Origin: Chenopodium formosanum
Lineage: Eukaryota > Streptophyta > Magnoliopsida > Caryophyllales > Amaranthaceae
Assembly (NCBI GenBank): GCA_024500155.1
Contig: CM044880.1
Coordinates: 16,972,379-17,036,378 of the forward strand
DNA length: 64,000 bases
Reading direction: 5' to 3'
Shown here: positions 1-9,944 of the stretch, piece by piece
Position numbering within the stretch: position 1 is the first letter of the stretch
Layout: each line of letters opens with the position of its first letter
Translations under genes and position numbers: made by a program
The notes under the pieces: generated by a model
What the model was told of the DNA's origin: nothing
The model's input: only the letters and a program-made list of their open reading frames with translations
The model's database searches: none

Positions 1-250
1 TCAAAGTACTTGTTCCCCATTGTAGAACGAAGAACTAGCTTCTCTAACGACTTTTCTTTGATGGATAATTGTTCCATCTTTTCTTGTAAGGCTAAAGCTT
101 CAACATTTTTCTTACTAGCTTTTTCAATTTTCTTAATTCTCTTTTCCTCGGCTTCTTGAGCCTTCTCAAACAAAGAATCTCATCTTGAAGTTCTTGAATG
201 GTAGACATCATTATTGGACTAGGACTAGTTGTCGAAGGAGAATGGTTTGA
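1..250 (-). pseudogene. gag N-terminus of a Ty3/gypsy element (partial)
   Basis: On the minus strand this reads as a serine/proline-rich leader followed by a charged, probably coiled-coil segment (TIQELQDEI, then EKAQEAEEKRIKK in another frame, then EKMEQLSIKEKSLEKL). This resembles the N-terminal part of gag in large plant Ty3/gypsy elements of the Tat/Ogre kind, although no capsid or zinc-knuckle motif is reached before the window edge. A one-base frameshift near position 180 separates the two halves, so the copy is not intact as it stands. It lies about 1 kb downstream (minus sense) of the primer-binding site, where gag should begin. The family assignment is inference from position and composition. 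Confidence 0.45.
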
Positions 251-1269
251 AAGGGTTGGATCTTTAGGTGGTAAACGTAGAAGGCGAGCGCCCGGGGTTC
301 TTCTTTCCCAAGATTGGAAACCGACCCTAAAGAAGTACGAAAGGATAAGTAAACCAATATGATTGCTTAGAAGGGGAAGAAGGAAAAGAAAAAGAAAAAG
401 AAAAAAGAAAAAAAATGACGCAAGATATATTCGAACGGATAACATTGCCCCCAACAATTCTTGAATAAAGATATCGTTTTAACGAATCAACTTGTTTTTT
501 GCAAAATCAAAACTGATTCGTACAGTGGGTGCACGCAAGTGATTGAGTTGCGCGCGGATGTCGCGCGCAACTAATTTTCTTGCGCTGGGTATGGGCTCGC
601 AACTCTGTGAATTGCGCGCGCCACCTGCTCGTATGACTTTTTTTTGTTCGAGCGTTTTTTTTATTTTCCCTTCTTTTTTTTACATCGTTCTTTTTTTGTT
701 TGTTTTTTACCTTTTTTTTTTCATGTTACCCGTTGAATATGAATCTAAATTACGAAGAGACGACTTCGTAATTGGGAACCTAGACCAAGCTAAAAAGAAG
801 AAAGAAATCTATCCTAACACGTTGCATATAGTCATGTAATCACATAAGCATGCCATAAGTTATAATCCACATATTGCCATTCTAAGGTCAAAAAGGCTTG
901 GGTGTCCAAGGTACCATATCTTAAGAAACGACGCACAAATCAATCACTCAACGAGTTGACTCATGACATCGCTCTCCGAACGTTTTGTTGGTGATATGGG
1001 TGGGATGATTGTTATTGATTTCGGGATAGAAGCCTGGTGTTGGCAACCCCTAGTCAATGAGCCAATCCGCATGGTTTAAGTGTGCTATACTTATGCATGA
1101 TGCAATGTTGCTTGTTTGACTTTTAGTTTTGTGCAAAAGGAAGATAATATGCATTCAAGTCTCGCTCTCTAACTAGAGATTATCCAAGTTAGCTCTCATT
1201 ACAACCCATAGGTAACCTGGTGTTGGATACCTTGGACCATAACTACGAACTAATCATGTAACCTCTAAG
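251..1269 (-). other. Untranslated leader of the minus-strand LTR element
   Basis: No convincing gene is seen. The stretch lies between the primer-binding site and the gag start. It contains a GC-rich cluster at about 530-625 with repeated GCGCGC-type words (for example TTGCGCGCGG and GTCGCGCGCAAC), the same vocabulary as the island inside the adjoining LTR at about 2255-2500. An open frame on the plus strand at 543-839 looks spurious because it is mostly a T-rich run read as phenylalanine. Confidence 0.45.
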
Positions 1270-1288
1270 TCCCCAGTGGACTCGCCAC
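1270..1288 (-). other. Primer-binding site
   Basis: Read on the minus strand, this gives GTGGCGAGTCCACTGGGGA directly after the LTR end. The TGGCGA-CTGGGGA pattern is the usual look of this site in many plant Ty3/gypsy elements that prime from a tRNA 3' end. It fixes the element as minus-strand and the adjacent LTR as its 5' LTR. Confidence 0.65.
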
Positions 1289-2755
1289 TGTAAGGAGGGT
1301 GTTCCCATCGTAGGGGATCCTTCTCCTTAGATGCACATGGCCCAGCCTAGGACTTTACATTTGTTAGGGTGTATTAGGATTTGAATTCCTGACTGTTTGG
1401 GAGACCTTGGAATTAGAGATGATTCTATCATATACGCTTTTTTGTAAGAAACAAGTAGAAGTCGCCAATGAGTTTTAGGAAAAACCCATAAACCTCGTTC
1501 ATGCCTTTCTCCCAAGTAGAGTTCAAGGGATATTTAGCATGAATCATAAGTTTATCCATGCCCAAATTGGTCTAGAAAACCAGAAATGAATTCGGGAGCG
1601 AGGGTACTAAGATAACGTTCCCTTTAGAGGGGAATCGCGATCCTAGCCCTAGTGCGGCCTCTACTAGCCCTTCCTTTGCACAATTTCATTGCCAAATAAT
1701 ATATGCAACATGATACCTAAAAAATATGTTAATTGATTTTGTTTACACACATTAATTCACATAGGAATTACGTCGTAAGGTCGTTATTCTTATTTAATCA
1801 AATTCGTGAAAAGAACAATAAAATAAACAATATTCGCCTTGACTTAGGTGATCAACCAACAATTATTTTATTCAATTCTAATCTTGATTAACGAAGGAAT
1901 ACTATGTGAAATCAATTAATTTATTATTTTAAGGCGATCAAACAACACTAATTAATTAATTAATTAAAGTTCTTTTAAACAATAAAAATAATGGTGATTT
2001 AACTAAGTACTCGGGAATTTACCACTTCTCTTTGCTAGATCTTCGTTTAGAACACTTATAGACTCCTTCTTGTTGGGGAACCTCCACCGTATTAACAAAA
2101 TATCGAAAAGGGTGACTGTTTAGGACAAGAGGGTTTGGATACACAAGTTCACAAGTATTTTGCCAGCGTTTAGGTTAATTTTTTCTGTCTTGAAGCCTCG
2201 GATTAGGGTCTTATTTATAGGGAATGATTAGGTTTAGGGTTTAGTGCATTCTGCCGCAGCAGGTGTCGCGCGCAACTGAGTAGGTTGCGCGCGGCTGTCG
2301 CGCGCAAGTGAATAGGTCGCGCGCGGTATACGTGCGCAACTATTTGTCTTGCGTGTAGCTCTATGGTAATATTCGATTTTCCAATATTTCAATATTCTGA
2401 ATCTTACGCGAGCGCATCTCTGAAAGTTGCGCGGCCTGTCGTGCGCAACTTAATAAGTTGCGCGCGACTTTGTGAGATGCGCGCGATATTTTTCGCGGCA
2501 ACTTTTATTTTAACCTAGACGCTCCTAAATTCGTCATTATTGGGTTTTAAGCACGGGCTTAAGCCTAATTATGATCGGGTTTAGTTAATTTGGACCTTGT
2601 GTTGGCCTTGTTCTTTTATATGGGCTAGTCTTTTGTGTTTTGTGGCTTAACCAGTTATCCATAAGCATTCTTTACTTTGATCCAACACGAAGATGGTTTT
2701 ATTTATCGTCATTGCACTTCCTGTCGGGACAGGAGGCTAAAAGTAGATGTCTACA
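1289..2755 (-). repeat. 5' LTR of a Ty3/gypsy-type element (minus strand)
   Basis: On the minus strand the repeat begins TGTAGACATC and ends CTTACA, right next to the primer-binding site. A TATA box (CTATAAATAAGA on the minus strand) lies at about 2209-2220. Just upstream of it, at about 2255-2500, is an island of repeated GCGCGC words. The 5-bp flank on the right is CTTGT; the matching flank lies outside the window, so the target duplication cannot be confirmed. The length is about 1.47 kb. The TGTAGACAYC start is shared with the longer LTRs further right, which suggests related lineages. Confidence 0.7.
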
Positions 2756-3479
2756 CTTGTATCCAAAGTAAGTTTTAACAGATAAACATGTAAATTTTTC
2801 CTAAATCCAAAAAAATGGTTTAAGTAAATCTTTTTAGAAGAAAATCTTTTAGGAAATTTAGTAATGATAGATTATCTTAAAGAATAAAATCTTTTTGATA
2901 ATCAGTTTTTTAGAAAATAAATCTTTTAGAACGGAAGTCCTTTCTTTAAAACTCATCTTTTTAATTATCCAAATCTAACAAGCTTGCCAAGCTTTTGTCA
3001 TATTTCTAATAAATCTCATGCATAACCTACTTAACATATTTTTAACAATATCTAAAGATAAAACATTATTTAACCAGAATTGTTGCGTCAATATGCTGAA
3101 CATGCAGAATGCTTAGGCTTCACGCAGACCAAGACTAAGTTCCTTCTGTCAATAACCTTCCAGTTTTAAGCTGGAACTTCGCAGACCAAGTTTTTCAAAA
3201 GTTGTTGTCTTCAACGCAGACCAAGTCAATTTCTTGCCTTGCATTGCTGTCTTCAGGTTCCTGTTAAGGAACTTCATTAGTTCTTGTGAGGGAACTCTTC
3301 TTCTCTCTTTCTTAACTTTCTTTGAGTTCTCTAGGGTGTCTTTATAAACAAGACTACTTTTCCACTTCCAAAGTCAACTTCACCTGTCTAGATCATAATA
3401 CTTAGAAAACTCTTATTAGTTTTGAAGTTTGCTTAGTTTAAGTTCATCATCATCAAAACCTTTAATCTTCATCAGAGAT
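2756..3479. other. Unassigned intergenic stretch
   Basis: No open reading frame or clear element terminus was found. The stretch holds AT-rich DNA and a part with several CGCAGACCAAG words (3122-3230), which suggests a short degenerate direct repeat, possibly part of an old LTR. Nothing firmer can be said. Confidence 0.3.
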
Positions 3480-4274
3480 GTATTGGAAGCAACATAGTAG
3501 GCATAATTGGCTTAAACATGGTGATAAAAATACATCGTTCTTTCATCATAAGGCTAAACAAAGAGAAGATCGAAACAACATTTCCCAAATTGAAGATGCG
3601 GTTGGGAATGTGTATGAAGAAGAGGAGAAAATTGCCGAGAGCTTTGTAAGCTACTTTGAAGACCTGTTTTCCATGGGTCGTAGTAACATAGAGGTGGAGC
3701 CGGTGATTGAGAAGGTGGCTTCGGTCATTGATGATAGACAATACACAAGCTTGGCTGCCCTGTTCACGGCCGAGGAGGTTCGACATGCACTTTTTCAGAT
3801 GCACCCTACAAAGGCCCCCGGGCATGATGGTATGTTTGCAATCTTTTTCCAAAAATTTTGGGATATTGTTGGGAATGATGTAGTAGGGAAAGTGTTAGAT
3901 ATTTTGAATAATAATAGGGATATAGGTTTTATAAATCATACTCATATTGTTTTAATTCCGAAAAAAACGAGTGTGAGTCTTTTGCTGATTATAGAACTAT
4001 TAGCTTGTATAATGTATAGTACAAAATTGTTACTAAAGTGCTAGCAAACAGATTAAAGCTTGTACTCCCATATATTATTCATGAGTCGTAGAGTGGATTT
4101 GTTCCGGGTCGGCTAATCACTGACAATGTTTTGGTGGCCTATGAGTGCTTCCATTACCTCTGGAAGAAGAAAAAAAAGGAAAGAAGGGTTATCTTGGGCT
4201 TAAGCTTGACATGACTAAAGCTTATGACAGGGTTAAATGGGAATTTTTGCAAAAAATGATGTTAAAGTTGAAGG
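3480..4274 (+). pseudogene. LINE reverse transcriptase, N-terminal part
   Basis: The frame opens with WKQHSRHNWLKHGDKNTSFF, the linker typical of plant L1-type polyproteins between endonuclease and reverse transcriptase. It continues through ALFQMHPTKAPGHDG and HIVLIPKK, which are reverse-transcriptase core blocks. After about 3965 the reading breaks: frameshifts are needed to follow the LANRLK, SGFVPGRLITDN and MTKAYDRVKW-like blocks up to about 4270, and an in-frame stop lies before SGFVPGR. The endonuclease domain is absent. The protein would have copied LINE RNA at nicked target DNA. This copy cannot make it. Confidence 0.85.
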
Positions 4275-5024
4275 ATTTATGTCTTCGTCAAGTGCCATTA
4301 CTAGATATATAGTGGATCAAATTATGGAGATAATTAAGTTCGTTCTTTTGGGTCGTCATTATCTGTTGCTAGACGTGATCAATGATCTTTGAGCTAGTCA
4401 AATAGTTTAAAGCCCAATAGAATGGATCCTATAAGGTCACACAAAAGGGTGATGGATTGAACAAAAGAAAGAAGCCCATTGTTGGGCCTCATGGAGTGGC
4501 CGACCATATGGGATTTAAAGGGAGAGTATTGTGGGCTTGGTTTAGACTCTAATTATATATATGATGTATAAATAGAGGCCTTGCCTAGGGATTGACATAC
4601 AACACAATTAACCAGTCAATTGATAATTGACTAGTGAGCAACCAAACTCTAGCCTCACACAATCTCTCTCCTTACTCCCTTCCTCCCATCCGTATAACTG
4701 TACGGCCTCCTTGTGAAACGTGGCGCAAGATGGTGGTGTGGTGGATTTCGTGGTCGGTTTCCTCCTCCCCTCTCCGTAAAAGGTGGTTCGAAGTGTTCTT
4801 GCCCAACTACCTAGCAGTAATGGAGGTTCAATCCTATCTCGTGGACTAAGTAGAGGAGCAAAGCTTGGGGCTATATTATCTCCCTAATTGTCAGTCAATC
4901 GCCTGTGGAAATCTCGCGTCAAAGGTATGTATTATGTGATTCTCTATGTGTTATGCTTGTAGATTCTGCTTAGGTGCGAACGAATATGATTCGTGAAATT
5001 TTGCATTATAGTACCTAAAACCAT
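4275..5024. mobile_element. LTR-like insertion in the LINE
   Basis: About 750 bp interrupts the LINE between the two parts of its reverse transcriptase. It carries a TATA box (ATGTATAAATAGAGG near 4565) followed by a pyrimidine-rich leader, which is the look of an LTR or a small LTR-derived element (TRIM). A 7-bp word AAAGTTG is present at both junctions (about 4268-4274 and 5025-5031) and may be the duplicated target. No clear TG...CA ends fit a 5-bp duplication, so the type is uncertain. A short plus-strand open frame (4634-4849) shows no recognisable domain. Confidence 0.4.
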
Positions 5025-5261
5025 ACAAAAGTTGGGTATGCGAGAGTCTTTTGTGAGTTTGGTGATGAATTGTACGTTAGTACTGCATCCTTTGATGTTC
5101 TTGTAAATGGACAATCGTCGAGAAATTTTAAGTTTACCCGGGTACTTAGATAAGGGGATCCAATATCTCTTTTTTTGCTTATTTTGTGTGCGGAGGGTTT
5201 GTCAACTTTACTTAGGAATGTCGAAGAGAAGAAGCTCATTCATGGGTTGAAGAATAGTAGA
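5025..5261 (+). pseudogene. LINE reverse transcriptase, middle part
   Basis: By allowing frameshifts, the plus strand gives SLVMNCT, VLVNGQSSRNFKF, a degraded GDPIS block and LILCAEGLSTLLRNVEEKKL, followed by IHGLKNSRHVK. These are consecutive blocks of plant LINE reverse transcriptase just before the active-site DD motif. The block runs straight into the sequence that resumes at 6976 (PISHLFFVDD), once the hAT elements between are removed. It is broken by at least one stop in the GDP region. Confidence 0.75.
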
Positions 5262-5270
5262 CATGTTAAC

Positions 5271-5959
5271 TAGGGGTGAACATGGTCTGGTTTGGTGCGG
5301 TTTGAGTCTAAACCAAACCAAACCGTAAAATACGGTTTGGTCAATTTTCCAAACAAAACCAAACCATATTAGTATTGAAACCAAACCAAACCAAACCGTA
5401 ATAATGCGGTTTGGTGTGGTTTGGTTTGCGGTTTATGATGAGACGACATGTTTTCCGAAAAAATTGTCTAATATTATAAATTTATAATAAAGTTTAAATA
5501 ATTAGCCCAAAGGGATTAAATTTTACTACAAAGATTTAATAAAAATAACAACCAACTAATCAAGTGCTAAGTGCTAACACAATAAGAGCAATATGAGTTA
5601 TATGACCTATTGAATTTTAAGTATTGATATTTGAGAATAAGTATAGAGTATAGTAGTATACTGACCGTATAGTCTTCTAATGATTTTTCATGTTTTTTTT
5701 TTTGTTTTTTTATAATTTTTTTATAATATATAATAATATTTTAATTTAATTAAAAATTATATAAATATTAAAATGCGGTTTATTGGTTTACAGTTTGGTT
5801 TGGTTTATAATTTTCGAAAAACCAAACCAAACCGCAAACCATATTTCCCCAAAAATCGAAACCAAACCATATTTTTCCAAACCGTAAACCAAACCAAACT
5901 GCTAAAATGCGGTTTGGTCTGGTTTGGTTACGGTCTAGACCAAACTGTGTACAACCCTA
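5271..5959. mobile_element. hAT MITE 1
   Basis: The ends are TAGGGGTGAAC and, on the other strand, TAGGGTTGTAC. Both subterminal parts are packed with AACCAAACC and GGTTTGGTT words that make the element a large foldback. The 8-bp target duplication ATGTTAAC is perfect (5263-5270 and 5960-5967). The last base of this duplication is the first base of hAT-like element 2, so this MITE is the younger of the two. It has no coding capacity; its mobility would have depended on a hAT transposase made elsewhere. Confidence 0.85.
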
Positions 5960-6415
5960 ATGTTAACAGCCCCGTATTTGACCCAGGGCAACTGGGGCAA
6001 CCGCCCAGGGCCCCGGATAGAGGCCCAAATTCAATTACCACTGAAGTTGATGTTAATAGTATATTAATTACGGAGTTAAAATGTAGCATGTGGACGCTTA
6101 TGGTTTAGTGGTTAGGCACTTGTCATGAAGTGGAGTATTATATTTCACCTTGTGGTCGCGGGTTCGAACGTAGATTTGTGTTTTTATTGTAATTTTTTTT
6201 AATCAAAAGCCTTTTCTTTTTTCTTACCTTTTATTAAATTTTAATCAAATTTTCTTTTTAAAAACTTCTTTCTCATCATTATCTTAATCAAAAGTTTAAA
6301 ATATTTTGAGCAAATTTGTATGAATTTAATTTGATTGAAAGATACAATCCTAATGTTATTTTTACTTAGTGTAATAGATTTTTATATCCACATATATTGT
6401 GGTCGGTAATATATA

Positions 6416-6669
6416 CTTCCTCAGCTTCTATGTACTTGACCCATAGTCTTGGACATAACATTTAAGGAGAGGAAAGAGAAATTATGCTTTTGTAGGCCTT
6501 GTTACACATGAGTTACCTTATTACCCCCAAAAATTGCTCTCATATGCACTTTATGAGGGCAATTTAGATAATTTAACTAGCAAAAGTTTACCAAATATAG
6601 TAGTATTGGTCAAGTAATATGATATTTCTATTTTAAGAATGTTAGTCAAGTAAATGGAAACGGAGGAAA
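6416..6669. mobile_element. Stowaway-like MITE (Tc1/mariner)
   Basis: CTTCCTCAGCTTCTATGTAC on the left pairs with the complement of GGAAACGGAGGAAA on the right, with TA on both sides (6414-6415 and 6670-6671). This is the Stowaway pattern, whose family terminus is close to CTCCCTCCGT. The element is about 254 bp and non-coding. Confidence 0.7.
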
Positions 6670-6676
6670 TATACTA

Positions 6677-6761
6677 CTACCTTCGTTACAGGTTATGTGC
6701 AACGATTGTTGCACATAACCTGTGACGGAGGTATCGTTGCACATAACCTGTGACAGAGGTA
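6677..6761. repeat. Small palindromic repeat pair
   Basis: A block reading ACAGGTTATGTGCAAC is followed by its inverted copy and then by another inverted copy, giving a near-perfect hairpin plus a third arm. The arms begin and end with CTACC/GGTAG and TCCGT-like words, so it is probably a collapsed Stowaway-type terminus. It sits directly beside the Stowaway element. Confidence 0.6.
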
Positions 6762-6975
6762 GTATATATTTTTATTTTATTATTTGGCTAATGATTGGTT
6801 CTATCACATTACAAATACTGCTACAATCATATACTACGTAAATGGTTTTTGATAGATTTTTTTGTTTAAATTAATTTTTTCTACTACATAATATTTTGTA
6901 CAGTTAAATTTAAGGGCCCCTAGATATTATTTTGCTCAGGGCCTCCGAAATCTCAGATACGACCCTGCATGTTAA

Positions 6976-8235
6976 ACCAATCTCTCATCTCTTCTTTGTA
7001 GATGATAGTCTCCTTTTTGTGAGAGCGAATGAAGAAGAAGTTGATAATGTTCTTGGGATTATTTCTACCTACGAGATTGCTTCGGGTCAAAAATTGAATA
7101 TGGAAAACACGCTTCAGATGAAGTTATCTTTTAAGGTCGTTGAAGGACATGACAAATATCTTGGTCTAGCAATAATGTAAATTGGTGGATAAAAAAAAAG
7201 CCAGGTTTTCCAAAATATTCAAGATCAGAATTGGAAATAGCTTAAGGGGTGGAAAGAAAAGTATTTATCTCAAGCAGGGAAGGAAGTGCTAATTAAATCA
7301 ATCGCTCAAGCAATTCCAACTTATGCTATGTAATGCTTCTTGATTCCGTCTAGTATTTTAGGTGTGGTGGAAAAGTTGTGTCGACAATTTTTTTTGGGGA
7401 CAAAAGGTGAAGAGAAGAAGATTTCTTGGGTCGCTTGGGAGAAATTGTATGTTCCGAGAAGCATGGTGGCCTCGGCTTTAGAAATATGAAAATTTTTAAT
7501 AAGGCCCTCCTTGCTAAAGAGGCTTGGCGTATTCTCTCAAATGAGGACTCCCTCGTAACTAAAGTATTCAAAGGAAAATATTTACCCAACTCGTCTTTTA
7601 TGGAGGCAAAAATCAATTCAAGCTCGAGTTATACTTGCAGGTCTATCCTTGGGGCTCGTGATGTTCTTATGAAGGTCGGGTGCGCGAAAGAATATTGGTG
7701 ATGGGACTTCAATAAATACCTGGCAGAATTCGTGGGTTCTAAAGTTGCCTGCGTTTAAGGTAGCGTCAAGCCAAAAAGAGGACAATTAGTGTCCTATATA
7801 TGTGCGGCAATTATGGGTTAATAGGTCTTGGAACTTAAATTGTCTCAATGCTTATTTTTATGAGACAGAGGTTAGTTTAAATCAAAGCATTCCTATTCCT
7901 TTGTATGATAGCAAAGACACATAGATGTGGCATATTTGAAAGATGGGGGATTCTCGATGAAGAGTGCATACAACTTAATCACAGTGGATCAAATACGTGA
8001 CACTGCTTCTTCATCAAATGTGGATGCTTCTATTGAGTGGAAGATGGTATGGAATGTGGAGGTCCCACAAAATATTAAAATGTTTGATTGGTGTGGTATT
8101 AAAGAAGTTGTTGCTTCTCGTGGCGATCTTGCTCGAAGAGGTGTGTCTTTGGATTTAACTTGTCCTATGTGTGGTGAAGCAACTAAGAACACCTTCCATA
8201 TGCTGGTGCACTGTGATCAGGCTAAGTTAATATAG
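6976..8235 (+). pseudogene. LINE reverse transcriptase active site to zf-RVT domain
   Basis: The block begins PISHLFFVDDSLLFV, which contains the FxDD catalytic motif of reverse transcriptase. It continues through STYEIASGQKLN and KYLGL to the thumb-like ARFSKIF and LRGWKEKYLSQAGKEVLIKS blocks. At 7927-8235 lies the zf-RVT zinc-binding region with CPMCGEATKNTFHMLVHC. The frame changes several times and contains stops, for example in QAIPTYAM-stop near 7330. A functional polyprotein is excluded, but the order of domains is that of a complete plant LINE. Confidence 0.85.
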
Positions 8236-8436
8236 TATACTTCCCCCTTTCACTTGGAAGTAGAAAATTTTCACGGGTTGAATTTTAGAGAATGGTGCAG
8301 CTCGGTCTGGAAGTCTGTCAAAGACTTAAATTAGTGGAGCTTATTCTATAGTATTGCCTAGGCGTTATGGCTGCGGCGCAACGGTTGGAATTTTGACAGA
8401 AAAAGGACAGACGGAGTTGAAGTTATCCGCAGGGCC

Positions 8437-8910
8437 GTGAGTATAGTGGGAGAATTTGAACTAGTGATCAAGGATGTAAGTAATACTAATCCTCCTATCA
8501 CGCTGTTTGAGACTAGGTGGAAGCCTCCAATAGCTAGAGTAATTAAAGTGAATGCTGATGCTGTTGTTTTCTTGCCACATAAGGTGGGTCTTGGTGGAGT
8601 AATGAAGGACTATGTTGGAGATATGGTGGCTGCAACTTGCTTGAGGATGGATCGACAAGGAGGTTTTGATGTGGATGTTGCGAAAGCTTTGGCTATGAGA
8701 CACGCTCTAAGTATCGCAATGGAGGCAGGCTTTTTACGCCTTTGCTTAGAAATAGACTCCTTGAAGCTTCATAGCCACTTGAAGAAGGGTTGTGTCACTC
8801 CTACTCCTTTTGGAAGCAGTGTTAATGATATTCTTACTCTCTCGCGTCTATGTCTTTCTTGTTCCTTTCCGTTTGTGAAACGAGATGGAAATCGTGTTGC
8901 TCATGGTTAA
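8437..8910 (+). pseudogene. LINE RNase H-like domain
   Basis: The frame reads WKPPIARVIKVNADAVV, GLGGVMKDYVGDMV, AKALAMRHALSIAMEAGF, CLEIDSLKL and ends VKRDGNRVAHG. These are the successive blocks of the plant RNase H-like domain found at the end of L1-type LINEs (RVT_3 family). The acidic residues are in place in NADA and LEIDS, and where the second acidic residue is normally glutamate the text reads KALAMRHAL, so that catalytic position looks changed. The domain lies directly before the A-rich tail and would have degraded RNA in RNA:DNA hybrids. Confidence 0.8.
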
Positions 8911-9060
8911 CAAAAGCTTGTAATCAGTTTTCTGATCTTATGGTTAGAGGAGTATCCTAGTGATGTAATGGAGTTTGTTTTGGCTGATTTAAGCCACTTT
9001 GATGTTTAATTATATGATTTTGCTTCTTGTAAAAAAATAAAAAAATAAAAAATAAAAAAA

Positions 9061-9918
9061 GAGATAACTTAATTTACTAAAGTTTACCTTTTGGTTTTAG
9101 GGTACCTCGATCAAAAAAATAAAAAAGGTCATGCTCATATAAAAGTGATTGTGTATGAAACTATGAATTAAATGACCAAAAGTTTTAGTAGTCGTTGGAT
9201 TTATATTTGAAAACTTTTGGTCAATTTTGTTTAAATAAGTAGAACAAAATGTTTTTTGAGAGGTGAGAGATTTTTGCTTGGATTGAATTTTTCTACATGT
9301 TTGTGATGAAAGTGATTTTATATATGAGCAGCAACATAGTTGCTTGTGAAAATGAATTAGTTAGATTTGATTACTTACTCATGTTATTGAAAATGAACAA
9401 ATTTGATTTGATTTCAAAGGAATTTAGAGGTGGGGGATAAGGATCACCTTGCTTTTATTTTGATGGATATGTGTGGTACCAGGTTTTTAGTGGACAAATT
9501 AGTCTTAAGAGGTTCCATTTAAGTGTCTGATAAGACTTTTAATAAAATCTTAAAGTTGCTATCTTATTTTTACCCGAACAAGTACATATTGTAAAACAAT
9601 CAATTTTTAAGAAATAATACTAGAAACAAACTGCTAACTCCATGAAAAGAAAAATTTAAGATATAGTCTTTTGTTCGGGATTTAGGTTAAGAGAATCGAA
9701 TGTCTGGAATTCGTCTTCTTTTCCATTCTAAAGAACGGACTCTTACTAATGCGTGGTTTAAAATCAAGTTTTAAGGCATGTTAGTCACATAAAATGATAT
9801 AATAATTAATATAAGGGAGGTTTGAGCACCAAAGTTGCACTACGTACCGTAGGATTTTACTCCACTCACGGATCAAAACCTTTATAGTTCGGACAAATGC
9901 CATGTTTTAAATAACCAA
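9061..9918. other. Non-coding spacer
   Basis: AT-rich DNA between the LINE tail and the first Helitron end. No gene, terminal repeat or RNA gene is seen. Confidence 0.5.
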
Positions 9919-9944
9919 CTAGTGTGCGGCCCGGGCGTTGCACC

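Larger units (their letters stand above)
5270..6967. mobile_element. hAT-like element 2 (host of hAT MITE 1)
   Basis: Its ends are similar inverted repeats: CAGCCCCGTATTTGA on the left and, on the other strand, CAGGGTCGTATCTGA on the right. The 8-bp duplication CATGTTAA lies at 5262-5269 and 6968-6975, which is the hAT length. The first base of the element is now separated from the rest (5967 onward) because a second hAT element inserted exactly at this edge. Inside are a Stowaway element, a small foldback and a tRNA-like motif (A-box-like TGGTTTAGTGGTTAGG near 6099 and B-box-like GGGTTCGAAC near 6160). No transposase remains. Confidence 0.75.
3480..9060 (+). mobile_element. 5'-truncated L1-type LINE carrying later insertions
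   Basis: A non-LTR retrotransposon body is seen in four blocks: reverse-transcriptase start (3480-4274), a middle part (5025-5261), the FVDD active-site region onward (6976-8235) and a terminal RNase H domain (8437-8910). It ends in an A-rich tail at 9031-9060. The sequence begins abruptly inside the usual reverse-transcriptase upstream region, as expected of 5' truncation. AGAGAT occurs just before the start (3474-3479) and just after the tail (9060-9065) and may be the target duplication, though it is short. The two gaps are filled by other elements, so the LINE is older than they are. Confidence 0.8.

Noticed and set aside
543..839. Plus-strand open frame of 98 codons
   Set aside because: Most of it reads a T-rich run and a GCGCGC cluster in the leader of a minus-strand LTR element; no domain and no homologous pattern.
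6095..6175. tRNA gene
   Set aside because: A and B box-like words are present, but no acceptor stem or cloverleaf can be formed around them.
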